The position numbers and the translations under genes were made by a program. Positions 1 through 5,964 of a stretch of 6,118 nt of DNA are shown in pieces (positions within the stretch are counted from its first letter, which is position 1; each line of letters opens with the position of its first letter). Source of the DNA: Lachnospiraceae bacterium (GTDB lineage: Bacteria; Bacillota; Clostridia; Lachnospirales; Lachnospiraceae); contig JAILFQ010000373.1 of NCBI GenBank assembly GCA_024697505.1, positions 1 through 6,118 of the forward strand, in the 5' to 3' direction. The notes beneath the pieces were generated by a model. That model made no database searches. It had not been told where the DNA came from and worked only from the letters and a program-made list of their open reading frames with translations.

Positions 1-1326
1 GGAGAGCGTTACAGCGTAAGAACCACAAGAAAAGAAAACCTTGAAGCAAGCGACGCCTTCTTTGCAAATCTTACAAAAGAAATACACAAGCGCGGAATGA
101 AGGTTATTATAGACGGTGTTTTTAATCATTGCGGTTCTTTCCATAAGTGGATGAACAGAGAAGGACTTTACAAGGAAAAAGACGGTTACCCTAAGGGGGC
201 GTATGAGTCTAAGGACAGTCCTTACAGGAAATTCTTCCGTTTTGATGATGACAATAATCCGGACAGTTACGAGGCATGGTGGGGATTTAAGACCCTCCCT
301 AAATTAAATTATGAGGGTTCGGAAGAACTCTGCGAATATATATGCGGCATAGGCGCAAAATGGGTGTCAGAACCCTACAACGTGGACGGCTGGCGCCTGG
401 ATGTTGCGGCTGACCTTGGCCATTCCGAAGACTTTAACCATAATTTCTGGAAAAAATTCAGGAAAGCTGTAAAAAAGGCCAATCCTAATGCTGTAATTCT
501 TGCAGAACATTACGGAGATGCTTCCGCCTGGCTTAAAGGCGATGAGTGGGATACCGTAATGAACTATGACGCCTTTATGGAACCGGTTACCTGGTTTCTT
601 ACGGGTATGGAAAAACACAGTGACGAGTTTAGAAGTGATGCTCTTAATAATGAGGAAATGTTTATTAACAGCATGAAAGAAAACATGGCCAGATTCCAGG
701 GCCCTTCTCTCTACTGTGCTATGAATGAGCTGTCTAACCACGATCATTCAAGATTTCTTACAAGGACGAACCGAAAGGTTGGACGTCTTGCGGAACTGGG
801 AGAAGGGGCGGCTTCCGAAGGCATTAACAAAGATGTTTTTACGGAAGCGGTGGTAATGCAAATGACATGGCCGGGGGCACCTACCCTTTATTATGGTGAT
901 GAAGCGGGACTTTGCGGCTTTACGGACCCGGATAACAGAAGGCCTTACCCTTGGGGAAAGGAAGACGCAGGCATCCTGCAAGTGCACAAAGACCTTATAG
1001 AAATACACAGGGCCTATACAGTGTTAAAAAACGGAGCCTTTGTTATTCTTCATTGCGAGCATGGTATTTTGAGCTACGGCAGGTTTAATTCCGAAGAGCA
1101 GATATTTGTTGTTATTAATAATAACGATTTTGAAAGAAACGTATCTTTCTCTCTGGACAAATTGTGCATTAAAGATAACGCCCTGGTAAGCCTGTACATT
1201 TCAGAATGCGGTTTCCCGCGTCCTGAAGCGAGAATACTGGAGATTATGTATGAGAAGAGACTTTCTCTTAATTTGAAACCTCATTCGGCATATATATATA
1301 AAAATTTCCCTACCGGGACGAATTAA
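1..1326 (+). CDS. GH13 alpha-glucanase, neopullulanase/cyclomaltodextrinase-like, 5'-truncated
   Basis: This enzyme should hydrolyse alpha-1,4 (possibly alpha-1,6) links in maltodextrins, cyclodextrins or pullulan. The frame is open from base 1, so the start lies outside the window; the ATG at 97 sits inside the barrel and is not the start. The visible 441 residues (numbered from base 1) carry the four GH13 regions: DGVFNH (D38-H43), GWRLDVAAD with nucleophile D134 (codon 400-402), AEHYGD with acid/base E169 (505-507), and LSNHDHSRF with transition-state stabiliser D248 (742-744). The segment PGAPTLYYGDEAGLCG followed by DPDNRRPYPW is typical of the neopullulanase/maltogenic amylase group (GH13_20-like). 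A C-terminal beta-sandwich domain follows. Family members are usually near 580 residues with an N-terminal CBM34-like domain, so that domain and the first barrel strands are missing here. Signal peptide and location cannot be judged. No strong terminator follows. The exact substrate is uncertain. Confidence 0.93.
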   Translation, partial: GERYSVRTTRKENLEASDAFFANLTKEIHKRGMKVIIDGVFNHCGSFHKWMNREGLYKEKDGYPKGAYESKDSPYRKFFRFDDDNNPDSYEAWWGFKTLPKLNYEGSEELCEYICGIGAKWVSEPYNVDGWRLDVAADLGHSEDFNHNFWKKFRKAVKKANPNAVILAEHYGDASAWLKGDEWDTVMNYDAFMEPVTWFLTGMEKHSDEFRSDALNNEEMFINSMKENMARFQGPSLYCAMNELSNHDHSRFLTRTNRKVGRLAELGEGAASEGINKDVFTEAVVMQMTWPGAPTLYYGDEAGLCGFTDPDNRRPYPWGKEDAGILQVHKDLIEIHRAYTVLKNGAFVILHCEHGILSYGRFNSEEQIFVVINNNDFERNVSFSLDKLCIKDNALVSLYISECGFPRPEARILEIMYEKRLSLNLKPHSAYIYKNFPTGTN

Positions 1327-1396
1327 TCATTAACAAGGGCACATTTTGGTGTTACAGTATCTTTTAATGCCGAAAAATGTGTGATAAGATAGCTGT

Positions 1397-1401
1397 GGAG
1401 G
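1397..1401 (+). promoter_or_regulatory. Ribosome binding site deciding the start at 1407
   Basis: GGAGG ends 5 bases before the ATG at 1407. The upstream in-frame ATG at 1377 has no comparable site and would place this sequence inside the coding region, so 1407 is the preferred start. An extended -10-like TGtGATAAG occurs at 1380-1388, but it has no -35 partner and lies too close to this site to be called a promoter with confidence. Confidence 0.7.
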
Positions 1402-1406
1402 TCTAT

Positions 1407-1877
1407 ATGATCAATGACAGAAAAGTGCGGCTTATGACGCGTCTTGCAATGTATGAAGAAAAAGAAGGCAAAGATGACATAAATCTTAGTAAGTATTACA
1501 AGAGAGATTATGTTCGTATGCAGGTCCTTAACAGCATACTTTATGCCACAATAGGATATATTCTTGTTCTTGCCATGTACATCGGCTATAAGCTGGAGTA
1601 CCTTATTAAAGTTGTGGTCAGACTTGATTATGCGGCAATGCTTAGAAATATACTGGTTATTTATGTTATAGTGCTTGCGGTCTATGTTCTTGCAACATGG
1701 TTTGTAAGTTCTCTGTATTATACCTATTCCAGAAAAAAGCTGGCAAGGTATTTCAGAATGCTTAGAAAATTAAGAAGTTATTATAATGGTACGGAAGATC
1801 TTTCCGTCCAAATATCATATGAGGAGTCTGATACAGAAGAAGAGTATTTGGACGACAGCGAGGAGGAAGAAGAATAA
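1407..1877 (+). CDS. Small two-helix membrane protein with acidic C-terminal tail, unknown function
   Basis: I do not recognise a named family. From the ATG at 1407 the protein is 156 residues. A basic, charged N-terminal segment (1-40, including KYYKRDYVR) precedes two hydrophobic helices at about 41-63 and 81-103. A lysine/arginine-rich stretch (about 109-123, SRKKLARYFRMLRKLR) then gives way to a strongly acidic tail (about 137-156) ending in EEEEE. The positive-inside rule suggests that both termini are cytoplasmic. The stop codon directly abuts the ATG of the next membrane gene, and the glutamate codons of the tail also supply that gene's ribosome binding site. Position at the head of the cdaA-cdaR block suggests co-transcription and perhaps a membrane partner role, which is inference from context only. 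Confidence 0.8.
   Translation: MINDRKVRLMTRLAMYEEKEGKDDINLSKYYKRDYVRMQVLNSILYATIGYILVLAMYIGYKLEYLIKVVVRLDYAAMLRNILVIYVIVLAVYVLATWFVSSLYYTYSRKKLARYFRMLRKLRSYYNGTEDLSVQISYEESDTEEEYLDDSEEEEE
1861..1866 (+). promoter_or_regulatory. Ribosome binding site embedded in the acidic tail codons
   Basis: AGGAGG lies 11 bases before the ATG at 1878, inside the run of glutamate codons that ends the preceding gene. The spacing is slightly long but usable. The site makes translation of the second membrane protein dependent on, or coupled to, ribosomes finishing the first. Confidence 0.6.
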
Positions 1878-3038
1878 ATGGACTTTTTCCGTAAGGTATT
1901 GGATATAAGGGATTTAATAAGACTTAAATACAGGAAATTCCAGTTTGTTATAGATCCTGTCCTTAAATTTATACTTGTTTTTATAGGAATTCACAGATTA
2001 GATGCTTCAATTGGCTTCAATGCACGTCTTGCTTCCCTCCCTGTGGAAATTATTGTTGCTCTTATCGGGGCGGTGGTGCCTGTTGCAATTACAATCCTTC
2101 TGTTTGGATTGATTGCAATAGTTCAGGTGTTTTCTGCTTCACCGGTACTTGCTTTACTTGCGATATTAATATTTGCAGTTTTGTACTGCTTCCTTGCAAG
2201 ATTTTCCGGAAAGTACGGTTACGCCATTGTGGCAATACCGATCCTTTATACCTTTAACATTCCTTACATTGTTCCGCTTGTGCTCGGAATGACTGCCAAC
2301 CCGATTGCCGCATTTCCTGCAGCCTGCGGAGTTGTGATCTATAATTTGATAGAGATCATAAAGGAAGTCTCAGGGAACTCTACGGTAAAGAGTTTGGATG
2401 ATGCTCTTGAACTCTATATATCGGTTATAGATAAGATCATTACAAGAAAAGAGATGTTTGTTGCGGTTGGCGTCTTTGCCTTTGTAATAATCGCCATGTG
2501 GTTTATAAGAAAAATACGTTTTGAGTATGTGTTTGAACTTACAGTAGTGCTTGGAACGCTCATTAATATTTTAGGGTTTGCGGTGGCTTTCCTTGTCTTC
2601 AACATTGGCGGAAATATGGGCGGCGTATTGCTTGGCTCCATATTCTCTCTTGTAATTGCACTTATAGTACAGTTTTTCCGCTATACGCTGGATTACACAG
2701 GTGTTCAACGTGTGCAGTTTGAGGATGATGATTACTACTATTATGTAAATGCGGTTCCTAAATTTGTGGGGGAGGTTGAGGCCGAACTTGCAAAGCAGGG
2801 AAATGTAGATTATACGGTGGAATTGGATGAGGAGATGCAGGACAGAGATATACCTTCATCCGAAGAAAATCCTGCTTATGAAAGTACAGGAAACGGTGAT
2901 GAAAATTTCTACGATGCACCGGACCAAAATGTCGAAAATACAGATATGAATGAAGATAACGACAAAGAGGCAGAGAGTCCTCTTGACGAAGCAATAGATG
3001 AAGAAGCAAACGAGTTTGAGAAGAGGTTTGGTAAGTGA
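1878..3038 (+). CDS. Polytopic membrane protein with long acidic tail, unknown function, upstream of cdaA
   Basis: The protein has 386 residues and no family I can name with confidence. It opens with a basic amphipathic stretch (1-40, RDLIRLKYRKFQ), followed by about seven hydrophobic segments near 55-84, 88-107, 113-133, 134-160, 193-211, 219-241 and 246-267. A charged loop (about 161-190) separates the first four from the last three. Just after the last helix is a striking aromatic-acidic motif, FEDDDYYYYVNAVPK (281-295), then about 90 hydrophilic residues rich in D, E and N that are probably disordered. No ATP-binding or catalytic motif is visible. The start directly follows the stop of the previous gene, and the stop overlaps the start region of cdaA. 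Tight coupling to cdaA suggests a role near the c-di-AMP synthase, by inference. Automatic pipelines might label it a permease, but nothing here proves transport. Confidence 0.85.
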   Translation: MDFFRKVLDIRDLIRLKYRKFQFVIDPVLKFILVFIGIHRLDASIGFNARLASLPVEIIVALIGAVVPVAITILLFGLIAIVQVFSASPVLALLAILIFAVLYCFLARFSGKYGYAIVAIPILYTFNIPYIVPLVLGMTANPIAAFPAACGVVIYNLIEIIKEVSGNSTVKSLDDALELYISVIDKIITRKEMFVAVGVFAFVIIAMWFIRKIRFEYVFELTVVLGTLINILGFAVAFLVFNIGGNMGGVLLGSIFSLVIALIVQFFRYTLDYTGVQRVQFEDDDYYYYVNAVPKFVGEVEAELAKQGNVDYTVELDEEMQDRDIPSSEENPAYESTGNGDENFYDAPDQNVENTDMNEDNDKEAESPLDEAIDEEANEFEKRFGK

Positions 3039-3895
3039 TGGGAAAGTTAGGTCTCACATTTGAAAAGATGGATGTGATGCTTACGCTGCCGAAGATGGGA
3101 TTTATGGATTTTATAGAGATCATCCTCATAGCAGTGTTGGTTTACTATGTTATTAAATGGATAAAGAACACACGCGCATGGGTTATTGTTAAGGGTCTTA
3201 TTGTATTACTTGCAGCCTGGATGCTTGCATCCGTTTTAAACTTTGATGTTATTCTCTGGATATTCTCCAATACCATAGGTGTTGGTATTATTGCCATTAT
3301 TATTCTTTTCCAGCCGGAACTCAGGAAGGTTCTGGAACAGCTTGGGACAAAGAAAATATGGGCGTTGGGAGTATTTAATGATACAAAGGAAAAAGAAGTT
3401 TTTTCCGAAACAACGGTTAATGAACTTGTAAGAGGTACTTTTGAACTTGCAAGGGCAAAGACCGGTGCACTTATTGTTATTGAGCAGGAAGTTGTACTTA
3501 GCGAATATGCACAGACCGGTATTGCCATAGACGGAATCGTTACAAGCCAGCTTCTTATTAACATATTTGAACACAATACTCCTCTCCACGACGGAGCGGT
3601 TATTGTAAGAGGAAACAGAGTTGTTTCAGCAACCTGCTATCTGCCGCTTTCGGACAACATGCGTCTTTCCAAGGAACTTGGTACCAGACATCGTGCGGGT
3701 GTGGGTATAAGTGAGGCTACAGACAGCTTTACCATCATTGTGTCTGAAGAGACCGGACGTGTTTCCATTGCCAGAGGCGGAAGCCTTATTTACAACGTAG
3801 ACGGAGACTTCCTCCGCACAAAGCTTATGGAGCTTCGCAAGGAAGAGGAAGTTGAAAAGAAGATACCTTTTGCAAAGGGGCGTAGAAAGAAATGA
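3038..3895 (+). CDS. cdaA: Membrane diadenylate cyclase CdaA
   Basis: CdaA (DacA/YbbP family) condenses two ATP into cyclic di-AMP at the inner face of the membrane; the signal controls potassium and osmolyte uptake and cell-wall balance. Numbered from the ATG at 3038 (285 residues), three membrane helices lie near 22-42, 47-66 and 72-93, followed by the DAC (DisA_N) domain at about 110-270. Both hallmark motifs are present: DGA (185-187, in LHDGAVIVRG) and RHR (217-219, in GTRHRAGVG). The length matches the usual 270-285 residues. The start is ambiguous: GTG at 3035 or ATG at 3038. The preceding AAGAGG (3021-3026) stands 8 bases from the first and 11 from the second; ATG is chosen for codon preference. 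The gene overlaps its neighbours on both sides (TGATG upstream, ATGA downstream), so coupled translation is expected. The basic tail (KGRRKK) is ordinary. Confidence 0.96.
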   Translation: MGKLGLTFEKMDVMLTLPKMGFMDFIEIILIAVLVYYVIKWIKNTRAWVIVKGLIVLLAAWMLASVLNFDVILWIFSNTIGVGIIAIIILFQPELRKVLEQLGTKKIWALGVFNDTKEKEVFSETTVNELVRGTFELARAKTGALIVIEQEVVLSEYAQTGIAIDGIVTSQLLINIFEHNTPLHDGAVIVRGNRVVSATCYLPLSDNMRLSKELGTRHRAGVGISEATDSFTIIVSEETGRVSIARGGSLIYNVDGDFLRTKLMELRKEEEVEKKIPFAKGRRKK

Positions 3896-4305
3896 AAGGA
3901 AAACAGTTTAAAGAAAAAATAATACATAACATTGGGCTGAAGCTCCTTTCAATTGTGCTTGCCTTTATTCTTTGGGTTGTTGTTATCAATCAGCAGGATC
4001 CCGTAGAAACTGTTACCATTAAAGACATTCCTGTAAGCGTTATTAACGAAGGAAGTCTTACAAATCTGGGCTACAGTTATAAAATAAACGAAGGAGCAAC
4101 CATTACTATTGAGGTGGAAGCAAGAAGAAGCATTACAAGCAACATTTCATCTGCAAATGTGGTTGCAACTGCGGATTTTTCCAAGGTTTCCATAACAAAC
4201 TCAGTGCCTATAGATATTTCCGTTACCGGTTATTCGGAAAGCGATGTGGAAATAGTAAAGGGCCTTAACCAGGTTATGATTCTTGAGGTTGAAAAGAAAA
4301 AGTAA
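3892..4305 (+). CDS. cdaR: CdaR (YbbR-domain protein), short single-domain form
   Basis: CdaR is the membrane-anchored partner that modulates CdaA activity. This copy has 137 residues: a basic N-terminus, one membrane helix at about 15-33 (LKLLSIVLAFILWVVVINQ, followed by QDP, the classic YbbR start) and a single extracytoplasmic YbbR domain at about 38-134, ending in EVEKKK. B. subtilis CdaR is about 480 residues with four YbbR domains, so this version is minimal. The stop is followed immediately by the next gene's RBS, and no remnant of further YbbR repeats is seen, so it appears naturally short rather than frameshifted. The ATGA overlap with cdaA supports joint expression. The usual downstream glmM is absent. 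The family assignment is secure; whether so short a form regulates CdaA in the same way is unknown. Confidence 0.92.
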   Translation: MKGKQFKEKIIHNIGLKLLSIVLAFILWVVVINQQDPVETVTIKDIPVSVINEGSLTNLGYSYKINEGATITIEVEARRSITSNISSANVVATADFSKVSITNSVPIDISVTGYSESDVEIVKGLNQVMILEVEKKK

Positions 4306-4326
4306 GTTAAGTGAAAAGGAATTCAC

Positions 4327-5094
4327 ATGTTTAAAACATTTAAGAAATATCAATATTTACTTTATGAACTTGTAAAAAAAGATATAAAATTAAAATACCG
4401 TAACTCCTATCTTGGCGTTATATGGACTCTTTTGGAGCCTCTTCTTACAATGCTGGTACTTGTTGCGGTTTTTTCGCGTCTTCTTGGAAAGACTACCACG
4501 GATTATGCTGTTTATGTGCTTTCCGGCCGCTTAATATACAGCTTTTTTTCTAACGGAACAAAAGCCGGACTTAAATCTGTAAGATCCCACGCGGCAATGA
4601 TAAAAAAGGTTTATGTTCCGAAATATATGTACACGTTATCATGTGTAAGTTCCGGATATATAATGTTTTTGATATCCCTTATTGTGCTTGTTGCGGTTGC
4701 TTTGGTAAGAGGGGTTTATCCTAATGTATACACCCTACTTGCTGTTATTCCTCTTGCAACCGTTTATGTAATGACACTTGGTCTCGGCCTTATTCTTGCA
4801 ACTCTTGACGTTTTCTTCAGGGACTTTGAGTATCTTTGGGGAATAGCGCTTATGCTTATTATGTATATGTCCGGTATCTTTTACGAGGTTGCGGATGTTG
4901 CAAGCGAAAAGACCATATGGCTTTTTAAATTGAACCCGCTTTATGCGGTTATAGAAAATTTCAGAAACGCAGTTTTCGGAGTTGCGCCGAACATGGAAGC
5001 AACATGGTTTTCTCTCGGTTTTTCCGGAGTTGTGCTTCTTATCGGATTATTTGTGTTTTACAGAAAACAGGATGATTTTATACTTCATCTTTAG
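4327..5094 (+). CDS. ABC-2 type polysaccharide/teichoic-acid exporter permease (Wzm/TagG family)
   Basis: This 255-residue protein is the membrane subunit of an ABC exporter that moves a lipid-linked envelope glycan outward. The N-terminal amphipathic region with DIKLKYRNSYLGVIWTLLEP (19-38) is diagnostic of the Wzm/TagG/RgpC branch of ABC2_membrane. About six helices follow (near 31-52, 61-77, 108-128, 136-160, 170-188 and 228-245). The FFRDFEYLWGI segment (163-173) and NPLYAVIENFRNAVFG (203-218) are further family landmarks, and the C-terminus DDFILHL is typical. AAGGA at 4316-4320 lies 6 bases before the ATG. The gene begins 21 bases after cdaR and its stop overlaps the RBS of the ATPase gene. 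TagG, RgpC or Wzm naming depends on the glycan, which cannot be told because no glycosyltransferases are in the window. Confidence 0.93.
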   Translation: MFKTFKKYQYLLYELVKKDIKLKYRNSYLGVIWTLLEPLLTMLVLVAVFSRLLGKTTTDYAVYVLSGRLIYSFFSNGTKAGLKSVRSHAAMIKKVYVPKYMYTLSCVSSGYIMFLISLIVLVAVALVRGVYPNVYTLLAVIPLATVYVMTLGLGLILATLDVFFRDFEYLWGIALMLIMYMSGIFYEVADVASEKTIWLFKLNPLYAVIENFRNAVFGVAPNMEATWFSLGFSGVVLLIGLFVFYRKQDDFILHL

Positions 5095-5103
5095 GAGAAA
5101 AAT

Positions 5104-5850
5104 ATGGCAGCAGACATTATAAGTGTAGAAAACTTAAGTGTAAGATTCAGAATGCCTGAGCAGAAGGTGGATAATTTTAAGGAATACCTTATAAGAATTC
5201 TCAAAAGGAAGCTTAAGTATAAGGAGTTTAACGCCATTAACAACATTTCTTTTTCCATAAAAAAAGGAGACAGACTTGGAGTTGTTGGAGCGAACGGAGC
5301 GGGAAAATCCACCCTTTTAAAGGTTATTGCGGGAGTTCTTAAAGCAAGTGAGGGCACCGTTAAAAGAAACGGCAAGGTTGTTCCTCTTCTTGAACTTGGA
5401 GCAGGCTTTGAAATGCAGTATACAGGAGCCGAGAATATATATCTTTACGGGGCGATGCTTGGGTATTCAAAGGCTTTTATAGATGAAAAATACAAGGAAA
5501 TCGTGGATTTTGCGGATCTTGGAGACTTTATCAATGTACCGGTAAAGAATTATTCTTCCGGTATGAGAACCAGACTTGGTTTTGCAATTGTAACGGTTGT
5601 GGAACCGGACATATTGATCCTCGACGAGGTTTTTGCCGTAGGAGATGCCAAATTCAGAGAAAAAAGCGAAAAGAAAATAAGAGATATGTTCGAAAAAGGG
5701 GCAACCGTTATTTTTGTTTCTCATAACGAAGACCAGGTAAAGCGACTTTGCAACAGAGGCATACTTTTAGATCATGGCAAGCTCATTGCGGATGGAGATC
5801 TGGATGAGGTTTACGGGAAGTATCATGAAATAACAAATAAAATAAAATAA
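5104..5850 (+). CDS. ABC polysaccharide/teichoic-acid exporter ATP-binding protein (Wzt/TagH family)
   Basis: This 248-residue protein is the nucleotide-binding subunit that powers the preceding permease. Motifs in order: Walker A GANGAGKST (62-70), the PLLELGAGFEMQYTGAENIYL region (94-114) typical of the Wzt/TagH branch, signature YSSGMRTRLGFAI (150-162), Walker B DILILDE (169-175), D-loop AVGD (178-181) and switch histidine H207 in FVSHN. All catalytic elements look intact. The N-terminus carries the extra basic stretch seen in this family (FKEYLIRILKRKLKYKEF, 25-42). The protein ends soon after the ATPase core, so it lacks the C-terminal carbohydrate-binding domain of longer Wzt proteins and the tail of B. 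subtilis TagH. Substrate choice probably does not depend on a capping-sugar domain. AGGAG (5093-5097) overlaps the permease stop and sits 6 bases before the ATG. Confidence 0.94.
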   Translation: MAADIISVENLSVRFRMPEQKVDNFKEYLIRILKRKLKYKEFNAINNISFSIKKGDRLGVVGANGAGKSTLLKVIAGVLKASEGTVKRNGKVVPLLELGAGFEMQYTGAENIYLYGAMLGYSKAFIDEKYKEIVDFADLGDFINVPVKNYSSGMRTRLGFAIVTVVEPDILILDEVFAVGDAKFREKSEKKIRDMFEKGATVIFVSHNEDQVKRLCNRGILLDHGKLIADGDLDEVYGKYHEITNKIK

Positions 5851-5859
5851 CGGACAGTT

Positions 5860-5881
5860 TTGTTGTCCATTTGTTGTCCAT
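5860..5881 (+). repeat. Tandem repeat, two perfect 11-bp copies
   Basis: TTGTTGTCCAT occurs twice head to tail (5860-5870 and 5871-5881), immediately upstream of an extended -10 element. The period of 11 bases is close to one helical turn, so both copies would face the same side of the DNA, as expected for a regulator bound at or near the -35 region. Its role as an operator is inference. Confidence 0.6.
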
Positions 5882-5885
5882 GGGA

Positions 5886-5894
5886 TGCTACAAT
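5886..5894 (+). promoter_or_regulatory. Extended -10 promoter for the downstream ORF
   Basis: TGCTACAAT matches the extended -10 consensus TGnTATAAT at all but one position. The best -35 candidate, TTGTCC at 5863-5868, is weak and the spacer is 20 bases, but extended -10 promoters can tolerate this. Transcription would begin near 5901, so the RNA would include the whole left arm of the inverted repeat. A perfect TATAAT also occurs at 5918-5923 inside the arm, without a credible -35; it may be an alternative. Confidence 0.4.
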
Positions 5895-5908
5895 AATCTT
5901 TGGATACG

Positions 5909-5964
5909 TGCAAGCACTATAATTGCGTGCGCGTGTATCTTAAGAGATAGGAGGCGGTCTCCAT
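5909..5964 (+). repeat. Left arm of a perfect 56-bp inverted repeat
   Basis: Positions 5909-5964 are the exact reverse complement of 6063-6118, with a 98-base spacer. This arm carries TATAAT (5918-5923), the strong RBS AGGAGG (5949-5954) and the first two bases of the start codon at 5963. GC is 27 of 56 in the arm against 27 of 98 in the spacer. The match ends inward at 5965/6062; its outward limit is unknown because the other arm reaches the window edge. Confidence 0.97.
5949..5954 (+). promoter_or_regulatory. Strong ribosome binding site inside the inverted-repeat arm
   Basis: AGGAGG stands 8 bases before the ATG at 5963, ideal spacing. It fixes the start of the terminal ORF. In an RNA spanning both arms, this site would be fully base-paired with 6073-6078. 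Confidence 0.75.

Noticed and set aside
97..99. ATG at 97 as start of the GH13 enzyme
   Set aside because: The frame is open back to base 1 with in-family sequence, and the ATG lies inside the barrel just before catalytic region I.
367..1008. Minus-strand open frames of 126 and 86 codons within the GH13 gene
   Set aside because: They lie antisense to conserved catalytic regions of a clear GH13 gene, have no RBS logic or recognisable motifs, and are shadows of its codon use.
1306..1317. TCCC/GGGA inverted repeat at the end of the GH13 gene as a terminator
   Set aside because: A 4-bp stem with no T-run, partly inside the coding region, is too weak to call.
1377..1406. Upstream ATG at 1377 as start of the small membrane protein
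   Set aside because: It lacks an RBS, while GGAGG at 1397-1401 is well placed for the ATG at 1407.
2414..3589. Several minus-strand open frames across the membrane protein and cdaA
   Set aside because: They overlap well-supported + strand genes and show no family motifs; they are antisense artefacts.
5091..5724. Minus-strand open frames across the exporter ATPase gene
   Set aside because: They are antisense to intact Walker A, signature and Walker B regions and have no independent support.
5852..5868. GGACA/TGTCC hairpin after the ATPase gene as a terminator
   Set aside because: The stem is only 5 bp and no T-run follows; it overlaps the 11-bp tandem repeat, which explains the second half.
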